NCBI GenBank assembly: GCA_905478335.1
Contig: CAJQIC010000026.1
Location: 1 to 64,000, forward strand
DNA length: 64,000 nucleotides
Source of the DNA: an uncultured Bacteroidia bacterium
Lineage (GTDB): Bacteria > Bacteroidota > Bacteroidia > NS11-12g > UBA9320
Reading direction: 5' to 3'
The position numbers were made by a program, and so were the translations under genes. A model generated the notes under the pieces. That model worked only from the letters and a program-made list of their open reading frames with translations, searched no databases and had not been told where the DNA came from. Positions 1 to 9,702 of the stretch are shown in pieces; position 1 is the stretch's first letter, and each line of letters opens with the position of its first letter.

Positions 1-380
<380 letters not shown>

Positions 381-477
381 TATTTTTTTATAATTTATTT
401 ACTTTCAATTCTTGTCATTGTTTTCAATTGCGAAAACAAAGAACTTAATGATATTAACCGCATAAGCGGAAAGACTT

Positions 478-592
478 TTAGGTGATTATATCGAGGGTGT
501 ACACCTCTTCCCTTTTCGAACAGAGAAGTTAAGCCCCTCAGAGCCGATGATACTTGGGTAAAACCTGGGAAAGTAGGACATTGCCGCTATAT
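478..592 (+). rRNA. rrf: 5S ribosomal RNA
   Basis: This stretch has the length and the typical core of a Bacteroidota 5S rRNA, including CGAACAGAGAAGTTAAGC near 518-535 and the helix-forming ends around AGGTG and TTGCCGC. It sits 96 bases after the 23S end, as expected in an rRNA operon, and is followed at once by a strong intrinsic terminator. Exact ends are estimated to within about 3 bases. Confidence 0.92.
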
Positions 593-597
593 TTAAG

Positions 598-634
598 AAC
601 CCATTTTGCATTTGCAGAATGGGTTTCTTTTTTT
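598..634 (+). terminator. Intrinsic terminator of the rRNA operon
   Basis: AACCCATT-TTGC and GCA-GAATGGGTT form a stem of about 11 pairs around a short loop, followed by a run of T with one C. It lies a few bases after the 5S gene and separates the rRNA operon from uvrC. Confidence 0.85.
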
Positions 635-657
635 ATACGAATATTTGTCACGAAATT

Positions 658-665
658 TATCTTTG
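658..665 (+). promoter_or_regulatory. Predicted uvrC promoter, -7 element
   Basis: TATCTTTG matches the Bacteroidota -7 consensus TAnnTTTG. It lies just after the rRNA terminator and 14 bases before the GTG chosen as the uvrC start, so the predicted leader is about 10 nt. No good -33 TTG was found at the usual distance. Confidence 0.55.
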
Positions 666-679
666 TCCAAATTCTAAAA

Positions 680-2461
680 GTGGACATCAAAGAGACCCTC
701 AAGATTTTACCAACCCATCCTGGTATCTACAAATACTTCGATAAAGCGGGTAAGATCATATATGTTGGCAAAGCCAAGAATCTCAAGAAGAGGGTAGGGT
801 CTTATTTTCATAAGAATCACGACAACAATAAAACCAAGGTATTGCTCTCGCGTATTGACCGCATCGAGTACGTGGTTGTTGATAATGAAACAGACGCATT
901 ACTGCTCGAGAATAACTTGATCAAGGAGCATCAGCCTCGATATAACATGATGCTTAAAGACGATCGCTCTTTCCCCTTGATACGCATTACCAATGAACGT
1001 TTTCCAAGGGTATTTGCGATGAGGAACCCTAAGTATGATGGTTCTAAGTATTTTGGACCGTATACATCCGCCCGATCCATGCACATCGTTTTGGATTTTA
1101 TCAAGTCACTTTATCCGTTGCGCAACTGCAACTACAATTTATCAGATGAAAACATTAAGGCGAATAAGTTCCGTGCTTGCCTCGAATATCAATTGGGTAA
1201 CTGTAAAGCGCCTTGCGTTGGAAAAGAAACGGAGGAGGAATATTTAGAGTCCATTGCCAATGTGAAACATATTCTGAATGGTAATTTTTCACACGTTAAA
1301 CAACATTTGAAAAAGGAAATGGAATTGGCATCAGAGTCTTTAGAATTTGAAAGAGCCAATAGTTTTAAAGAGAAGTTGGGTCTTCTTGATATGTTTAAAA
1401 CAAAGTCTACCGTAGTAAGCCATACAATCACTAATGTCGACGTGTTCTCTGGTGTGCTAACAGATAAAAGTGCATTCATTAATTACTTAAAAGTAATAAA
1501 CGGAATGGTCGTTCGCGCGAAATCTGTAGAGTATAAATTGAAGCTGTCCGAATCTATAGAAGATGTACTCGAGTCAGCCATTCCTAAAATTCGTCACTTA
1601 TACGAAAGCGAAAGTAAAGAGTTGATTCTTCCAGTGCCTGTTGATGCGTTTGAATCTTTAAAAGTTACAGTTCCACAAAAAGGAGATAAGAAAAAACTAT
1701 TGGACCTTTCTGTTAGAAACGCGCTCTTGTATAAAAAGCAAAAGTTAGATCAATACGAAAAACTCAACCCTTCGCATCGGTCAGACAGACTCATGCAACA
1801 GATGAAGACGGATTTAAGACTAAAGGAGGAACCAAGGCATATTGAGTGTTTTGATAATTCCAATTTACAAGGCTCTAATCCAGTTTCAGCTTGTGTGGTA
1901 TTTAAAGATGGAAAACCATCTAAAAAAGACTATAGGCATTTTAACATAAAGACGGTTATTGGACCGAACGATTTTGACAGCATGAAAGAAGTCGTGCAAA
2001 GGCGATATTCGAGACTTGTCAAGGAAAACAAGGCCTTACCTCAGCTTATTATTATTGATGGCGGTAAAGGACAGTTAAGTGCTACAGTAGCAACATTGCA
2101 GGAGCTTGATTTGTATGGCAAGATTGCGGTGGTTGGTATCGCCAAACGCCTTGAGGAGATTTACTACCCAGGAGACAGCCTCCCCATGTACATTGATAAG
2201 ACGTCCGAAACGCTCAAGGTCATCCAGCGTTTAAGGGATGAAGCACACCGGTTTGGAATAACCCATCATCGTAATAAAAGATCTAAAGAGCTTACGAACT
2301 CAGAACTTAATTCTATCGAAGGTGTAGGGCCAAAAACCATTGATCTACTTTTGAAGAAATTTAGGTCCGTTAAGAAAATCAAATCAGCTACAGAAGTAGA
2401 ACTGGCTAGTGTAATTGGTCCAGACAAGGCACGAAAAATGGTAAAGTATTTTGCTTCATGA
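680..2461 (+). CDS. uvrC: UvrABC system protein C (excinuclease subunit)
   Basis: UvrC makes the dual incisions on either side of a DNA lesion in nucleotide excision repair, acting with UvrA and UvrB in the cytoplasm. The 593-residue protein has the family's order. An N-terminal GIY-YIG nuclease comes first (PGIYKYFD and IIYVGKAKNLKKR). A UVR-type segment follows near residues 200-235, then the RNase H-like C-terminal nuclease (HIECFDNSNLQG, LIIIDGGKGQLS), and a final helix-hairpin-helix (SIEGVGPKTIDLLLKKF). The open frame runs back into the 5S gene, so the start was set at GTG 680, which gives VDIKETLKILP, the usual UvrC N-terminus, and lies just after a -7 element. The last base pairs overlap pabB (ATGA), so the two genes are translationally coupled. 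Confidence 0.95.
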   Translation: MDIKETLKILPTHPGIYKYFDKAGKIIYVGKAKNLKKRVGSYFHKNHDNNKTKVLLSRIDRIEYVVVDNETDALLLENNLIKEHQPRYNMMLKDDRSFPLIRITNERFPRVFAMRNPKYDGSKYFGPYTSARSMHIVLDFIKSLYPLRNCNYNLSDENIKANKFRACLEYQLGNCKAPCVGKETEEEYLESIANVKHILNGNFSHVKQHLKKEMELASESLEFERANSFKEKLGLLDMFKTKSTVVSHTITNVDVFSGVLTDKSAFINYLKVINGMVVRAKSVEYKLKLSESIEDVLESAIPKIRHLYESESKELILPVPVDAFESLKVTVPQKGDKKKLLDLSVRNALLYKKQKLDQYEKLNPSHRSDRLMQQMKTDLRLKEEPRHIECFDNSNLQGSNPVSACVVFKDGKPSKKDYRHFNIKTVIGPNDFDSMKEVVQRRYSRLVKENKALPQLIIIDGGKGQLSATVATLQELDLYGKIAVVGIAKRLEEIYYPGDSLPMYIDKTSETLKVIQRLRDEAHRFGITHHRNKRSKELTNSELNSIEGVGPKTIDLLLKKFRSVKKIKSATEVELASVIGPDKARKMVKYFAS

Positions 2462-3738
2462 TTGTCGACAGTCATTCCATAAATACGATTAGAAATAATT
2501 TGGAAATCATGGCCGATAACTATGACCATGTTTTCTGGTTGGATTCCTGTAACCAAGCCAATCCATACGGCATAGGTGAATTCGACTTACTGGTGGGATT
2601 AGGTGCTAAAAGGGAGTTAGAGCTTAAAGAAGGCGAGTTTACATGGGAAGAAGTGAATAATTTCGTACGGTCCAATAAATGGATGTTTTTTGGCCTTTCG
2701 TATGAATTCAAATCTAAAACCAACCATCTAGTCAGCGCAAACCCAACGCCTTTTGCTTGGCCTATAATGAGTTTGGTAGAGCCTGAGATTGTCGTGGCGA
2801 TAAAACGGAACGGAGAGATTCTTTTATCTGGAATTAGTTTGGTTTCCTTAACTCATCCACTAAGTATTGAAGTATCGCAAGATGCATCATTACGTTATCA
2901 GGATATGAAGTCTTCGATGACAAAGGAGGAACACCAAGAAAAGGTGGTGCAAATCAAAAAGGAGATTGCAGCGGGCAACATGTATGAAATGAATTTATGC
3001 ATGAGCCACGAATTGACCCAATTTCAATGTAGTAATCCTTTTCAGCTGCATCAGCAACTCATACAAGCTTCGCCAACGCCATTTTCATCTTATGTGAAGT
3101 TTAGAGAGAAACACGTGCTATGTGCTAGCCCAGAACGTTACTTGTCAGTACAAGACAACACAATGTTTGCGCAACCGATTAAAGGAACATCCAAACGCTA
3201 TCGAGACGAGAATAAAGATGCGGCCAGTAGGTTACATCTTGCGAATTCTATTAAAGAACGTGCCGAACATATTATGATTGTTGATCTAGTACGTAATGAT
3301 TTGAGCAAATTATGTGCCGCAGGGTCAGTTCGGGTGGAAGAGTTGTTTGGTATTTATGGTTACCGACATGTCAATCAAATGATTTCAACTATTTCTGGTG
3401 AATTGTCTAAACCATTTGACTTTGTTGAGACCTTACACGCAACGTTTCCGATGGGTAGTATGACTGGTGCTCCAAAGTATATCGTATTGAAATTTATTGA
3501 AGCTTTGGAAACTTCGGCAAGGGGTTGGTACAGTGGGTCAATAGGATATGTAGAGCCTAACGGTAACATGGATTCTAACGTTGTTATCAGAACCTTGCTG
3601 TATGACGATAAGCACAAAAGTGCTTCTTTTTCAGTTGGTGGTGCTATTACTTATGATAGTGACCCTGACCAGGAATATGAAGAGTGTTTGCTGAAGTCAA
3701 AAGCCATTAGGCTGCTTTTAGATGCTAATCTAGTTTAG
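2458..3738 (+). CDS. pabB: Aminodeoxychorismate synthase component I (chorismate-binding, PabB type)
   Basis: PabB converts chorismate to 4-amino-4-deoxychorismate, the precursor of p-aminobenzoate and folate, using ammonia supplied by PabA. The 426-residue protein is about the normal length. It shows the chorismate-binding signatures in order: [29 protein letters not shown] and [14 protein letters not shown]. The lysine in PIKGT is the residue that separates PabB from TrpE, where this position is alanine. The start ATG overlaps the uvrC stop (ATGA). No pabA or pabC lies beside it, so those partners must be elsewhere. The last 14 bases overlap the end of the convergent histidine kinase gene. 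The call as PabB rather than TrpE or a menaquinone enzyme is well supported. Confidence 0.9.
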   Translation: MIVDSHSINTIRNNLEIMADNYDHVFWLDSCNQANPYGIGEFDLLVGLGAKRELELKEGEFTWEEVNNFVRSNKWMFFGLSYEFKSKTNHLVSANPTPFAWPIMSLVEPEIVVAIKRNGEILLSGISLVSLTHPLSIEVSQDASLRYQDMKSSMTKEEHQEKVVQIKKEIAAGNMYEMNLCMSHELTQFQCSNPFQLHQQLIQASPTPFSSYVKFREKHVLCASPERYLSVQDNTMFAQPIKGTSKRYRDENKDAASRLHLANSIKERAEHIMIVDLVRNDLSKLCAAGSVRVEELFGIYGYRHVNQMISTISGELSKPFDFVETLHATFPMGSMTGAPKYIVLKFIEALETSARGWYSGSIGYVEPNGNMDSNVVIRTLLYDDKHKSASFSVGGAITYDSDPDQEYEECLLKSKAIRLLLDANLV

Positions 3739-6262
3739 CCGCTTTTTCTTCATTGATTTTTGCTCCATAACTACTTAGTAGAATATGTAGTTCCTCAGCC
3801 TTGTATGGCTTTCCTAAGAAGTCGTCCATTCCAGCACTCATATAAAACTCTTTACTCGTGTCTGTGGCATCGGCAGTTAGGGCAATAATTGGAGGTCTTT
3901 GATTGCCATATATTTCTATTATTTCTTTAGTCGTGGTTAACCCGTCTTTTTCTGGCATTTGAATATCCATTAGGATGATGTCCACTGGGTTTTTTTCCAT
4001 GAGATCTAACACTTCAATGCCATTTTCGGCGTGAAGGAATTGATCATAGCCAAATTTGGTCAATAGTTTCTCAATCAACATTTTGTTAAACATGTTGTCT
4101 TCAGCAACTAAAATGTTAAGTGGGAATTTCTCATTTATTTTTTCTTCGACATTTAATGGGTTTTTGCGTTGCTTGGCGTTCACCGGTTGCTCAGAAAGGG
4201 CTTCTGTTTCACTTGGGATCTTACCATCAATGGTGAAGAAGAAGGTTGTTCCTTTACCTTTTTCTGAGGTCAAGCCAATTTGACCACCCATCAATTCCAC
4301 TAATTTTTTAGAAATACTAAGACCTAATCCAATACCACCATATTTTCTTGAGGTTGTACTGTCTTCTTGTTCGAAGGCGTCAAAAATGGTTTGTTGCTTT
4401 TCAGGGGAAATTCCAATTCCGTCATCGCTGACAGCAAATTTGAGTTTGGCGTTTTGTTCGCTCAAACTTGTGGAACGCAACATCTCCTCTAAATCAACTA
4501 CAATCTTAATGGTGCCATCTTTTGTAAATTTAACGGCATTACTAACCAGATTGATAAGTACTTGTCGGATACGTAAAATATCCCCTTTAAAGTATTTAAT
4601 ACTAGATTGTTTTATCGCATGTTGAATGATAATGTTCTTCTCTTTGGCTTGTTTTGAGAACACTGTGATCACTTCTTCAATTAGCTGTTCTAGGTCAATA
4701 AGCTTAGATTCTAAGCTCATCTTACCAGCTTCAATCTTCGAGAAGTCTAATATGTCATTTAGAATTACAAGTAGATTTTGGCTACTTGTTTCGATGGTTT
4801 CTACATACTTCTCTTGTTCTTTGTCTAGTTTAGAATCCAACAACAGCGCAGCCATTCCCATGATACCATTCATAGGGGTTCTTATTTCGTGGCGGGTAAC
4901 AGCTAAGAAATTTGACTTGGCTCTAAGACCAGATTCAGCTTGTCTTTTGGCGTCGTCAAGGATGGCGTTCATTTTTCTCAGCTCATCGTTTTGCTCATGA
5001 ATTATAGAATTTCTTTCGACTAACTTTTTGTTGGTAACACGCTTTACCTGGAGTTGTGTCCACATCAAACCTATGACGGTCAACAGAAGTAAAACGGCTA
5101 TCGCTGATCCATATTTGAGGAAGGTAGTAAACCGATGTTCTTTCTTTAGTAAGGCGTCATCTTTCGCATTCAATTCATTGATAACCTCTCGTCGATTATT
5201 GTCCTTTGCGTTTTTTATAATTTGGTATGTCTTGTATACAATACCTAAGTCCATTTCAGTGCGAAGGCTTGTTATTTCTTTTTCAACGTTAAAAGCATTT
5301 TGCAAATCGCCCCTGGCCTTGAAAACTTGTTTTTGAATCTGCAGACAGTTAAGATAATGAAACTTGTTTCGTGAAGCTTTTGTTTCTTTCTTGATTACAT
5401 TAAGCTTGCTCAGTGCTTTGTTTAAGTCGCCTTGTTTTAAGTGGGCTTCGCTATCTTGTAATGCTAGAATCGTTTCGATTTCTTTGGATGCTGTGAGCTC
5501 TTTAGCAACGCGCTGATACTTGTCTGATAACGCATAGTTTTTAAGCTTTAAGTTAAGTTGACTTAGTAAGGAGTAGTCGTGTGCTAATGGTAAATTATGG
5601 TTGAGGGTTTTGTTAATATTTATGGATTGAAGCAGTGAAAGTTGAGCACGCTGCAATTGTCCAGATTGATAATAGTACTGCGCCAGCAAATGGTACAGAG
5701 ATGCATGTGTTGGCGTGCGGTCTGTACCCAATTTAGTTAATGCATCAGATGCGTTTATTAAAAATTGTTGTGATATTTCAACTTCTTCACCTATGAGCAT
5801 TGCTTTTCCGATAGCCAGGTTGCTTTCAGCAAACGCGACAGAAGGATTCTTGGCAATATCGAGGGCAGAATTATATTGTTCGAGTGCTGCAATAATTTGA
5901 CCTTCTCTCAAAATTATATTGCCATGCGCTAGGCGTGTTTTAAATCTTTCTTCGCTGCTACCGGTTAATTTGGTGCATGAATTTATCTCATTTATGATGC
6001 TGTCTGTGTTTATTGAATTATCTCCTAGATGTTGTTTAACCTCCAATTGACTTAACAAGGCCAAAGACCAAGCTGTCTTACATGTAGTCGAATTGACTAA
6101 GGACGTGTTAGCTGTTTCAAGCGCTGTTTTAAAATCTGACTTGACAAGCAGCGAATCAAAACTGATTGAGGCTGAGGTTGAAATTTGGGCGTACGTATTG
6201 AGGTGAGGGGAGATGATCCAAACGAGTAAGCAAAGTCCTCTTATTAGCTTGAGCACGGTCAT
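3725..6262 (-). CDS. Hybrid sensor histidine kinase with extracytoplasmic TPR sensor domain
   Basis: An 845-residue one-protein phosphorelay component. A signal peptide (ending near NTYAQ) is followed by about 330 helical residues with TPR-like repeats (for example [17 protein letters not shown]). One membrane helix lies near residues 385-405, then a coiled coil. The HisKA domain has its phospho-accepting His in [14 protein letters not shown]. The HATPase domain ([26 protein letters not shown]) follows. A C-terminal receiver domain has Asp in [14 protein letters not shown] and Lys in LGKPYK. The sensor is therefore predicted to face the periplasm. No HPt protein or output regulator is adjacent, so the downstream target is unknown. 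It is convergent with pabB, overlapping by 14 bp, and divergent from the 2OG oxygenase. Its signal is not predictable from the sequence. Confidence 0.9.
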   Translation of the reverse strand: MTVLKLIRGLCLLVWIISPHLNTYAQISTSASISFDSLLVKSDFKTALETANTSLVNSTTCKTAWSLALLSQLEVKQHLGDNSINTDSIINEINSCTKLTGSSEERFKTRLAHGNIILREGQIIAALEQYNSALDIAKNPSVAFAESNLAIGKAMLIGEEVEISQQFLINASDALTKLGTDRTPTHASLYHLLAQYYYQSGQLQRAQLSLLQSININKTLNHNLPLAHDYSLLSQLNLKLKNYALSDKYQRVAKELTASKEIETILALQDSEAHLKQGDLNKALSKLNVIKKETKASRNKFHYLNCLQIQKQVFKARGDLQNAFNVEKEITSLRTEMDLGIVYKTYQIIKNAKDNNRREVINELNAKDDALLKKEHRFTTFLKYGSAIAVLLLLTVIGLMWTQLQVKRVTNKKLVERNSIIHEQNDELRKMNAILDDAKRQAESGLRAKSNFLAVTRHEIRTPMNGIMGMAALLLDSKLDKEQEKYVETIETSSQNLLVILNDILDFSKIEAGKMSLESKLIDLEQLIEEVITVFSKQAKEKNIIIQHAIKQSSIKYFKGDILRIRQVLINLVSNAVKFTKDGTIKIVVDLEEMLRSTSLSEQNAKLKFAVSDDGIGISPEKQQTIFDAFEQEDSTTSRKYGGIGLGLSISKKLVELMGGQIGLTSEKGKGTTFFFTIDGKIPSETEALSEQPVNAKQRKNPLNVEEKINEKFPLNILVAEDNMFNKMLIEKLLTKFGYDQFLHAENGIEVLDLMEKNPVDIILMDIQMPEKDGLTTTKEIIEIYGNQRPPIIALTADATDTSKEFYMSAGMDDFLGKPYKAEELHILLSSYGAKINEEKAAKLD

Positions 6263-6317
6263 AGTTGTAATAGTAATTGGGCGTTACCCCTAGTAATTTT
6301 CGTTCAAAGTAGTAAAC

Positions 6318-6331
6318 AAATATCGATATTT
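6318..6331. promoter_or_regulatory. 14-bp perfect palindrome between divergent genes
   Basis: AAATATCGATATTT reads the same on both strands and lies in the 141-bp region between the divergent hybrid kinase and oxygenase genes. Its place fits an operator for either gene, but AT-rich palindromes also arise by chance. No clear TAnnTTTG element was found in this region. Confidence 0.3.
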
Positions 6332-6403
6332 AAACTTAATTTAGCAAGGTGTTTGTGTTTTAAGGCACTGCAAGTCAGCTACTTTGATAATTGAATTAAT
6401 AAA

Positions 6404-7366
6404 ATGTCGATAATACCATCATTAGATTTAGACCAGTTTGTAAAAGGAACTGCAGAGGAAAAGGCTCAGTTTGTAAACGCTTTAGGCAAAGCGTATGAGG
6501 ATACTGGTTTCGCTGCAATTAAAAATCACCTCCTGTCCGAAGCACTGGAAACGCAGCTTTATGACGCTTCTAAACAGTTTTTTGACCTGCCCATTGAATT
6601 AAAACTCAAGTATGCAGATGAGGCACTAGCTGGTCAACGAGGCTATACAGGGTGGGGGAAGGAACACGCGAAAGGAAAGAATGTAGGAGACCTGAAGGAG
6701 TTTTGGCATTTCGGGCAATATGTACCGGACAACTTAAAATCTGATTTTGAGTACTTTGATAATTTGGAAGTCACTGAATTAAAGGATTTTAATCGAGCTG
6801 GAGAAGAAGCATTCAAAGCATTAGAAGAAACGGGTAAGTACATGCTACGAGCAATGGCATTATACTTAGGACTTGACGAGTTTTATTTCGATAGCGAGAT
6901 ACAATATGGCAATAGTATTTTAAGACCTATTCATTATCCACCCATTATTGATGAGCCACCAGTGGGTGCAGTGCGCGCAGGAGAACATGAGGATATTAAT
7001 CTGATCACATTGCTTATGGGAGCAAGTGCAGGCGGACTTGAAATCTTAACAAAGGATAACAAGTGGGTTGGTGTTACCTCGTTAAAAGACCATCTTGTAG
7101 TCAACGTTGGAGACATGCTTCAAAGACTGACCAATAACAAGTTCAAATCGACTACGCACAGGGTGGTTAATCCGCCAAGATCCGAATGGTCGTCTCCTAG
7201 ATATTCCATACCTTTTTTCTTACATCCTAAAAGTAGCACGCGACTAGATTGCTTGCCTTCTTGTGTCGATTCTGAGCACCCGAAACAGTATAACGATATT
7301 TCAGCGGGAGAATATTTGACAGAACGGCTGTTAGAAATAGGACTAAGTAAGAATGGTTATAAATAG
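6404..7366 (+). CDS. Isopenicillin N synthase-like 2-oxoglutarate/Fe(II)-dependent oxygenase
   Basis: A 320-residue non-haem iron oxygenase of the IPNS family. The N-terminal DIOX_N region (IPSLDLDQF, GFAAIKNH) is followed by the jelly-roll core. The iron-binding triad is visible as the H and D of GEHEDINLITLL and the H of STTHRVVNPP. The Arg that binds the 2-oxoglutarate carboxylate is in SPRYSIPFF. Substrate cannot be deduced; relatives act on small organic acids, hormones or peptides. In bacteria such proteins are often annotated only as 2OG-Fe(II) oxygenases. It stands alone on the plus strand with no metabolic neighbours that suggest a pathway. The start ATG at 6404 gives the typical family N-terminus. 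Confidence 0.88.
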   Translation: MSIIPSLDLDQFVKGTAEEKAQFVNALGKAYEDTGFAAIKNHLLSEALETQLYDASKQFFDLPIELKLKYADEALAGQRGYTGWGKEHAKGKNVGDLKEFWHFGQYVPDNLKSDFEYFDNLEVTELKDFNRAGEEAFKALEETGKYMLRAMALYLGLDEFYFDSEIQYGNSILRPIHYPPIIDEPPVGAVRAGEHEDINLITLLMGASAGGLEILTKDNKWVGVTSLKDHLVVNVGDMLQRLTNNKFKSTTHRVVNPPRSEWSSPRYSIPFFLHPKSSTRLDCLPSCVDSEHPKQYNDISAGEYLTERLLEIGLSKNGYK

Positions 7367-7425
7367 AATGGATAATTGTCATTATTCCCAATATTAGATA
7401 AAAAAGTCTATATATGAAATGTTAA

Positions 7426-7533
7426 ATGCGAATAGCAGTGATTGCAATCGTATTTTTGAAGGCTTGTGTTAATGCCAACCCGTATAAGACTTATTTCTCA
7501 TATGGATATTACTACTACTACTTTGACCTATAG
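7426..7533 (+). CDS. Possible 35-residue tyrosine-rich small protein
   Basis: A short ATG-to-TAG frame lies in the otherwise empty stretch between the oxygenase and the terminator at 7584. It starts with a hydrophobic segment (MRIAVIAIVFLKACVNA) and ends with a Tyr/Phe-rich tail containing five consecutive Tyr, encoded by a TAC repeat. A lone Cys follows the hydrophobic part, but Lys two residues before it makes a lipobox unlikely. It could be a small secreted or membrane peptide or a chance frame. No family is recognised. Confidence 0.25.
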   Translation: MRIAVIAIVFLKACVNANPYKTYFSYGYYYYYFDL

Positions 7534-7583
7534 CACACACTTTCATAAAGACTTTTAACATAAGATACTTTCGGATTGGCATG

Positions 7584-7610
7584 AAAAGGAGGCAACGCCT
7601 CCTTTTTTTA
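7584..7610. terminator. Bidirectional intrinsic terminator
   Basis: AAAAGGAGGC and GCCTCCTTTT form a perfect 10-bp stem with an AAC loop, followed by T on the plus strand and by TTTT on the minus strand. It lies between the oxygenase (plus) and rluD (minus), whose stop codon is inside the T run. It can end transcription from both sides. Confidence 0.8.
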
Positions 7611-8627
7611 TGCGTTATTGAAATCGTAGGTGTCACGCACATCCCTCCATTTTTGGATTACTTGGGCCATGTCGTCTGGTAAGTCACTTTCAAAAAACAT
7701 CGATTCCTTGGTCTTTGGATGAATAAAACCCAATGTTTTGGCGTGAAGCGCCTGTCTTGGTAATGTCTTAAAGCAATTCTCTACAAACTGTTTGTATTTA
7801 CTGAAAACGACGCCTTTCCTAATTTTATCACCTCCGTAGGTGCTATCCGAAAATAGTGGATGGCCAATATGCTTCATGTGCACGCGAATTTGATGCGTCC
7901 GCCCTGTCTCCAATTGACATTCTATTAGAGATACATATGTGAAATCTTCAATGACCTTATAATGCGTAATCGCGTGTTTGCCAACTTCACTATCCATTGT
8001 CGTTGTAAACACTTTTCTATTTTGATTACTTCTTGTGATGTTGGTCTCGATAGTTCCTTCTTTTTCAGCAGGACTTCCCCATACTAAAGCATAGTACTTT
8101 CTAACAATCGAGTGGTCTTTAAACTGTTCCCCTAAGATTCTTGTACTGTCTTCATCTTTGGCGACAAGCAATAATCCGCTTGTGTTTTTGTCGATTCTGT
8201 GAACCAAAAAAGGATGCCGATCGGACTGGTGAATATCCTCACCAAGATAATGGGCCAACCCATTGCTCAGTGTCCCGTCGTAATTACCGACACCTGGATG
8301 GACCGTCATCCCAGCGGGTTTGTTAACAAGTAACACCTCATCATCTTCATAAAAGATGTCAAGATTCATTGGTTGCGGAACAACTTCGAAGATTCGAGGC
8401 TCATCAAATGAAATAACCTCTATTTCGTCTTGAGGGCGGACTTTGTAATTGGCTTTAACTTTTTGTTTGTTCACCAATACCTTGCCTTGCTCAATCGACT
8501 GTTGAATCTTTGTTCTGGACGCATTTTCTATTCGATCTTTGATAAATCGGTCTATCCGAATCGGAGACTGCTTTTTATCTGCAGTAAATGCGAATTGGAC
8601 GTGGGATGTTCTGTTTTCGGAATTCAT
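7608..8627 (-). CDS. rluD: RluA-family 23S rRNA pseudouridine synthase, RluD type
   Basis: This enzyme isomerises uridines to pseudouridine in rRNA. The RluD type modifies helix 69 of 23S rRNA (E. coli 1911, 1915, 1917). The protein has an N-terminal S4 RNA-binding domain (RIDRFIKDRI to QDEIEVIS) and the RluA catalytic domain with the nucleophilic Asp in HRIDKNTSGLLLVAK. It also has the conserved RTHQIRVHMKHIGHPLF block. At 339 residues it has the usual RluD length. ATG 8627 was preferred over a TTG one codon upstream. RluD versus RluC cannot be settled by eye, but the S4 domain and length favour RluD. It is divergent from the sugar isomerase gene. Confidence 0.88.
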   Translation of the reverse strand: MNSENRTSHVQFAFTADKKQSPIRIDRFIKDRIENASRTKIQQSIEQGKVLVNKQKVKANYKVRPQDEIEVISFDEPRIFEVVPQPMNLDIFYEDDEVLLVNKPAGMTVHPGVGNYDGTLSNGLAHYLGEDIHQSDRHPFLVHRIDKNTSGLLLVAKDEDSTRILGEQFKDHSIVRKYYALVWGSPAEKEGTIETNITRSNQNRKVFTTTMDSEVGKHAITHYKVIEDFTYVSLIECQLETGRTHQIRVHMKHIGHPLFSDSTYGGDKIRKGVVFSKYKQFVENCFKTLPRQALHAKTLGFIHPKTKESMFFESDLPDDMAQVIQKWRDVRDTYDFNNA

Positions 8628-8659
8628 CAAAGAAAATCGTACAGTTTAAGTCAAAATGT

Positions 8660-8667
8660 TAATTTCG
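8660..8667 (+). promoter_or_regulatory. Possible -7 element for the sugar isomerase gene
   Basis: TAATTTCG differs from the Bacteroidota -7 consensus TAnnTTTG at one position. It lies 21 bases before the ATG at 8689. No clear TTG element was found upstream. Confidence 0.35.
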
Positions 8668-8688
8668 CACGAATTTAGCGTATAAGAC

Positions 8689-9702
8689 ATGATAACACAC
8701 GAAACTTCACTCAAAGAATTTAGTGACCAAATAGCATACAGTTTAACCCATTATAAGCCCCATGGTTGTATAGCAGAAAGCTTTAATAATATCATTCTAG
8801 GAGGTCTTGGAGGATCGGGTATTGGAGCAGTAATTGCAAAATCGTATTTGTTTGACAAGGCGACCTTACCTATAGAGGCGATAAATGATTATTCCCTCCC
8901 TCAATACGTGAACGAAAAAACATTAGTCGTTTTGAATTCGTATTCCGGAAATACAGAAGAAACAATATCCATGTTTCATGACGCCAAATCTAAAGGCGCT
9001 CAGATTGTATGTATAGCTTCTGGAGGTGTTATAAAGGAATTAAGCGATGCAAACAGTTTGGTTTGTTATCCGCTAAAGACCGGATTCCAACCACGTCAAA
9101 CGCTTGGGATGGGTCTTTCCTATCTGTTACTCATTTTGGGTGAGTGCTTTGGTGTTGATTATGTTGATCAATTAAAAGAGATTCAATCAAAACTGACGGA
9201 TAATCAGGAAAAGCAAATTCTTTCAGCGAACAGGATTTTCGATTATTTCAAATTAAGTTTGAAAAACAAATTCGTAATTCTTGCCGATAGAGCCATGTAT
9301 CCATTAGCTGTTCGGTTTGCCCAACAGTTAAATGAAAATGCGAAGCTAGAAGCATTTGTTCACCCAGTGCCAGAGTGCAACCACAACGTGTTAGAGTCTT
9401 ATACAGACAGACTTTCAACCAATTTCCTTATGTTGTACACAGAGGAAAATGTGCGTGTTGGATCTCGATTTGATTTTATTTCTGGTCATCTAGAAATGGA
9501 CAACAATCGCGTATTACCACTTGCTATTCCAGATTATGACCTCTACACCATATTTGATGTAAATTATCGTTTGGATTGGTTTTCAGTGCTCGCAGCTAAC
9601 GCATTAGATGCGGATTTAATGAACGTACCTATCCTTACTTCTTTAAAAGAATTTATGAGTGAGGTTCAAGAAGTTCAAGAAGATGAGTCTGGTGAAGACT
9701 AG
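8689..9702 (+). CDS. Bifunctional phosphoglucose/phosphomannose isomerase (SIS domain)
   Basis: The enzyme interconverts fructose-6-phosphate with glucose-6-phosphate and mannose-6-phosphate, linking glycolysis to mannose-containing glycans. The 337-residue protein has two SIS folds. Family signatures are LGGLGGSGIGA, LNSYSGNTEET (the phosphosugar-binding loop) and PRQTLGMGLSYLL. The PVPECNHNVLESY segment contains the catalytic Glu and His region. Its length and motifs fit the short PGI/PMI family common in archaea and Bacteroidota rather than the longer classical PGI. Its stop codon overlaps the stop of the convergent T9SS gene through a shared CTAG. Confidence 0.88.
   Translation: MITHETSLKEFSDQIAYSLTHYKPHGCIAESFNNIILGGLGGSGIGAVIAKSYLFDKATLPIEAINDYSLPQYVNEKTLVVLNSYSGNTEETISMFHDAKSKGAQIVCIASGGVIKELSDANSLVCYPLKTGFQPRQTLGMGLSYLLLILGECFGVDYVDQLKEIQSKLTDNQEKQILSANRIFDYFKLSLKNKFVILADRAMYPLAVRFAQQLNENAKLEAFVHPVPECNHNVLESYTDRLSTNFLMLYTEENVRVGSRFDFISGHLEMDNNRVLPLAIPDYDLYTIFDVNYRLDWFSVLAANALDADLMNVPILTSLKEFMSEVQEVQEDESGED

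Noticed and set aside
381-477. tRNA in the 23S-5S spacer
   Set aside because: No acceptor, anticodon or T-arm pattern is present; only a tiny hairpin. No tRNA-like sequence was seen anywhere else in the window.
554-679. uvrC frame extended back into the 5S rRNA gene
   Set aside because: The extra 42 residues overlap 5S rRNA, the rRNA terminator and the uvrC promoter, and do not belong to the UvrC family.
7509-7522. TAC tandem repeat as a microsatellite
   Set aside because: Only about four units long; it simply encodes consecutive Tyr in the small frame, if that is real.
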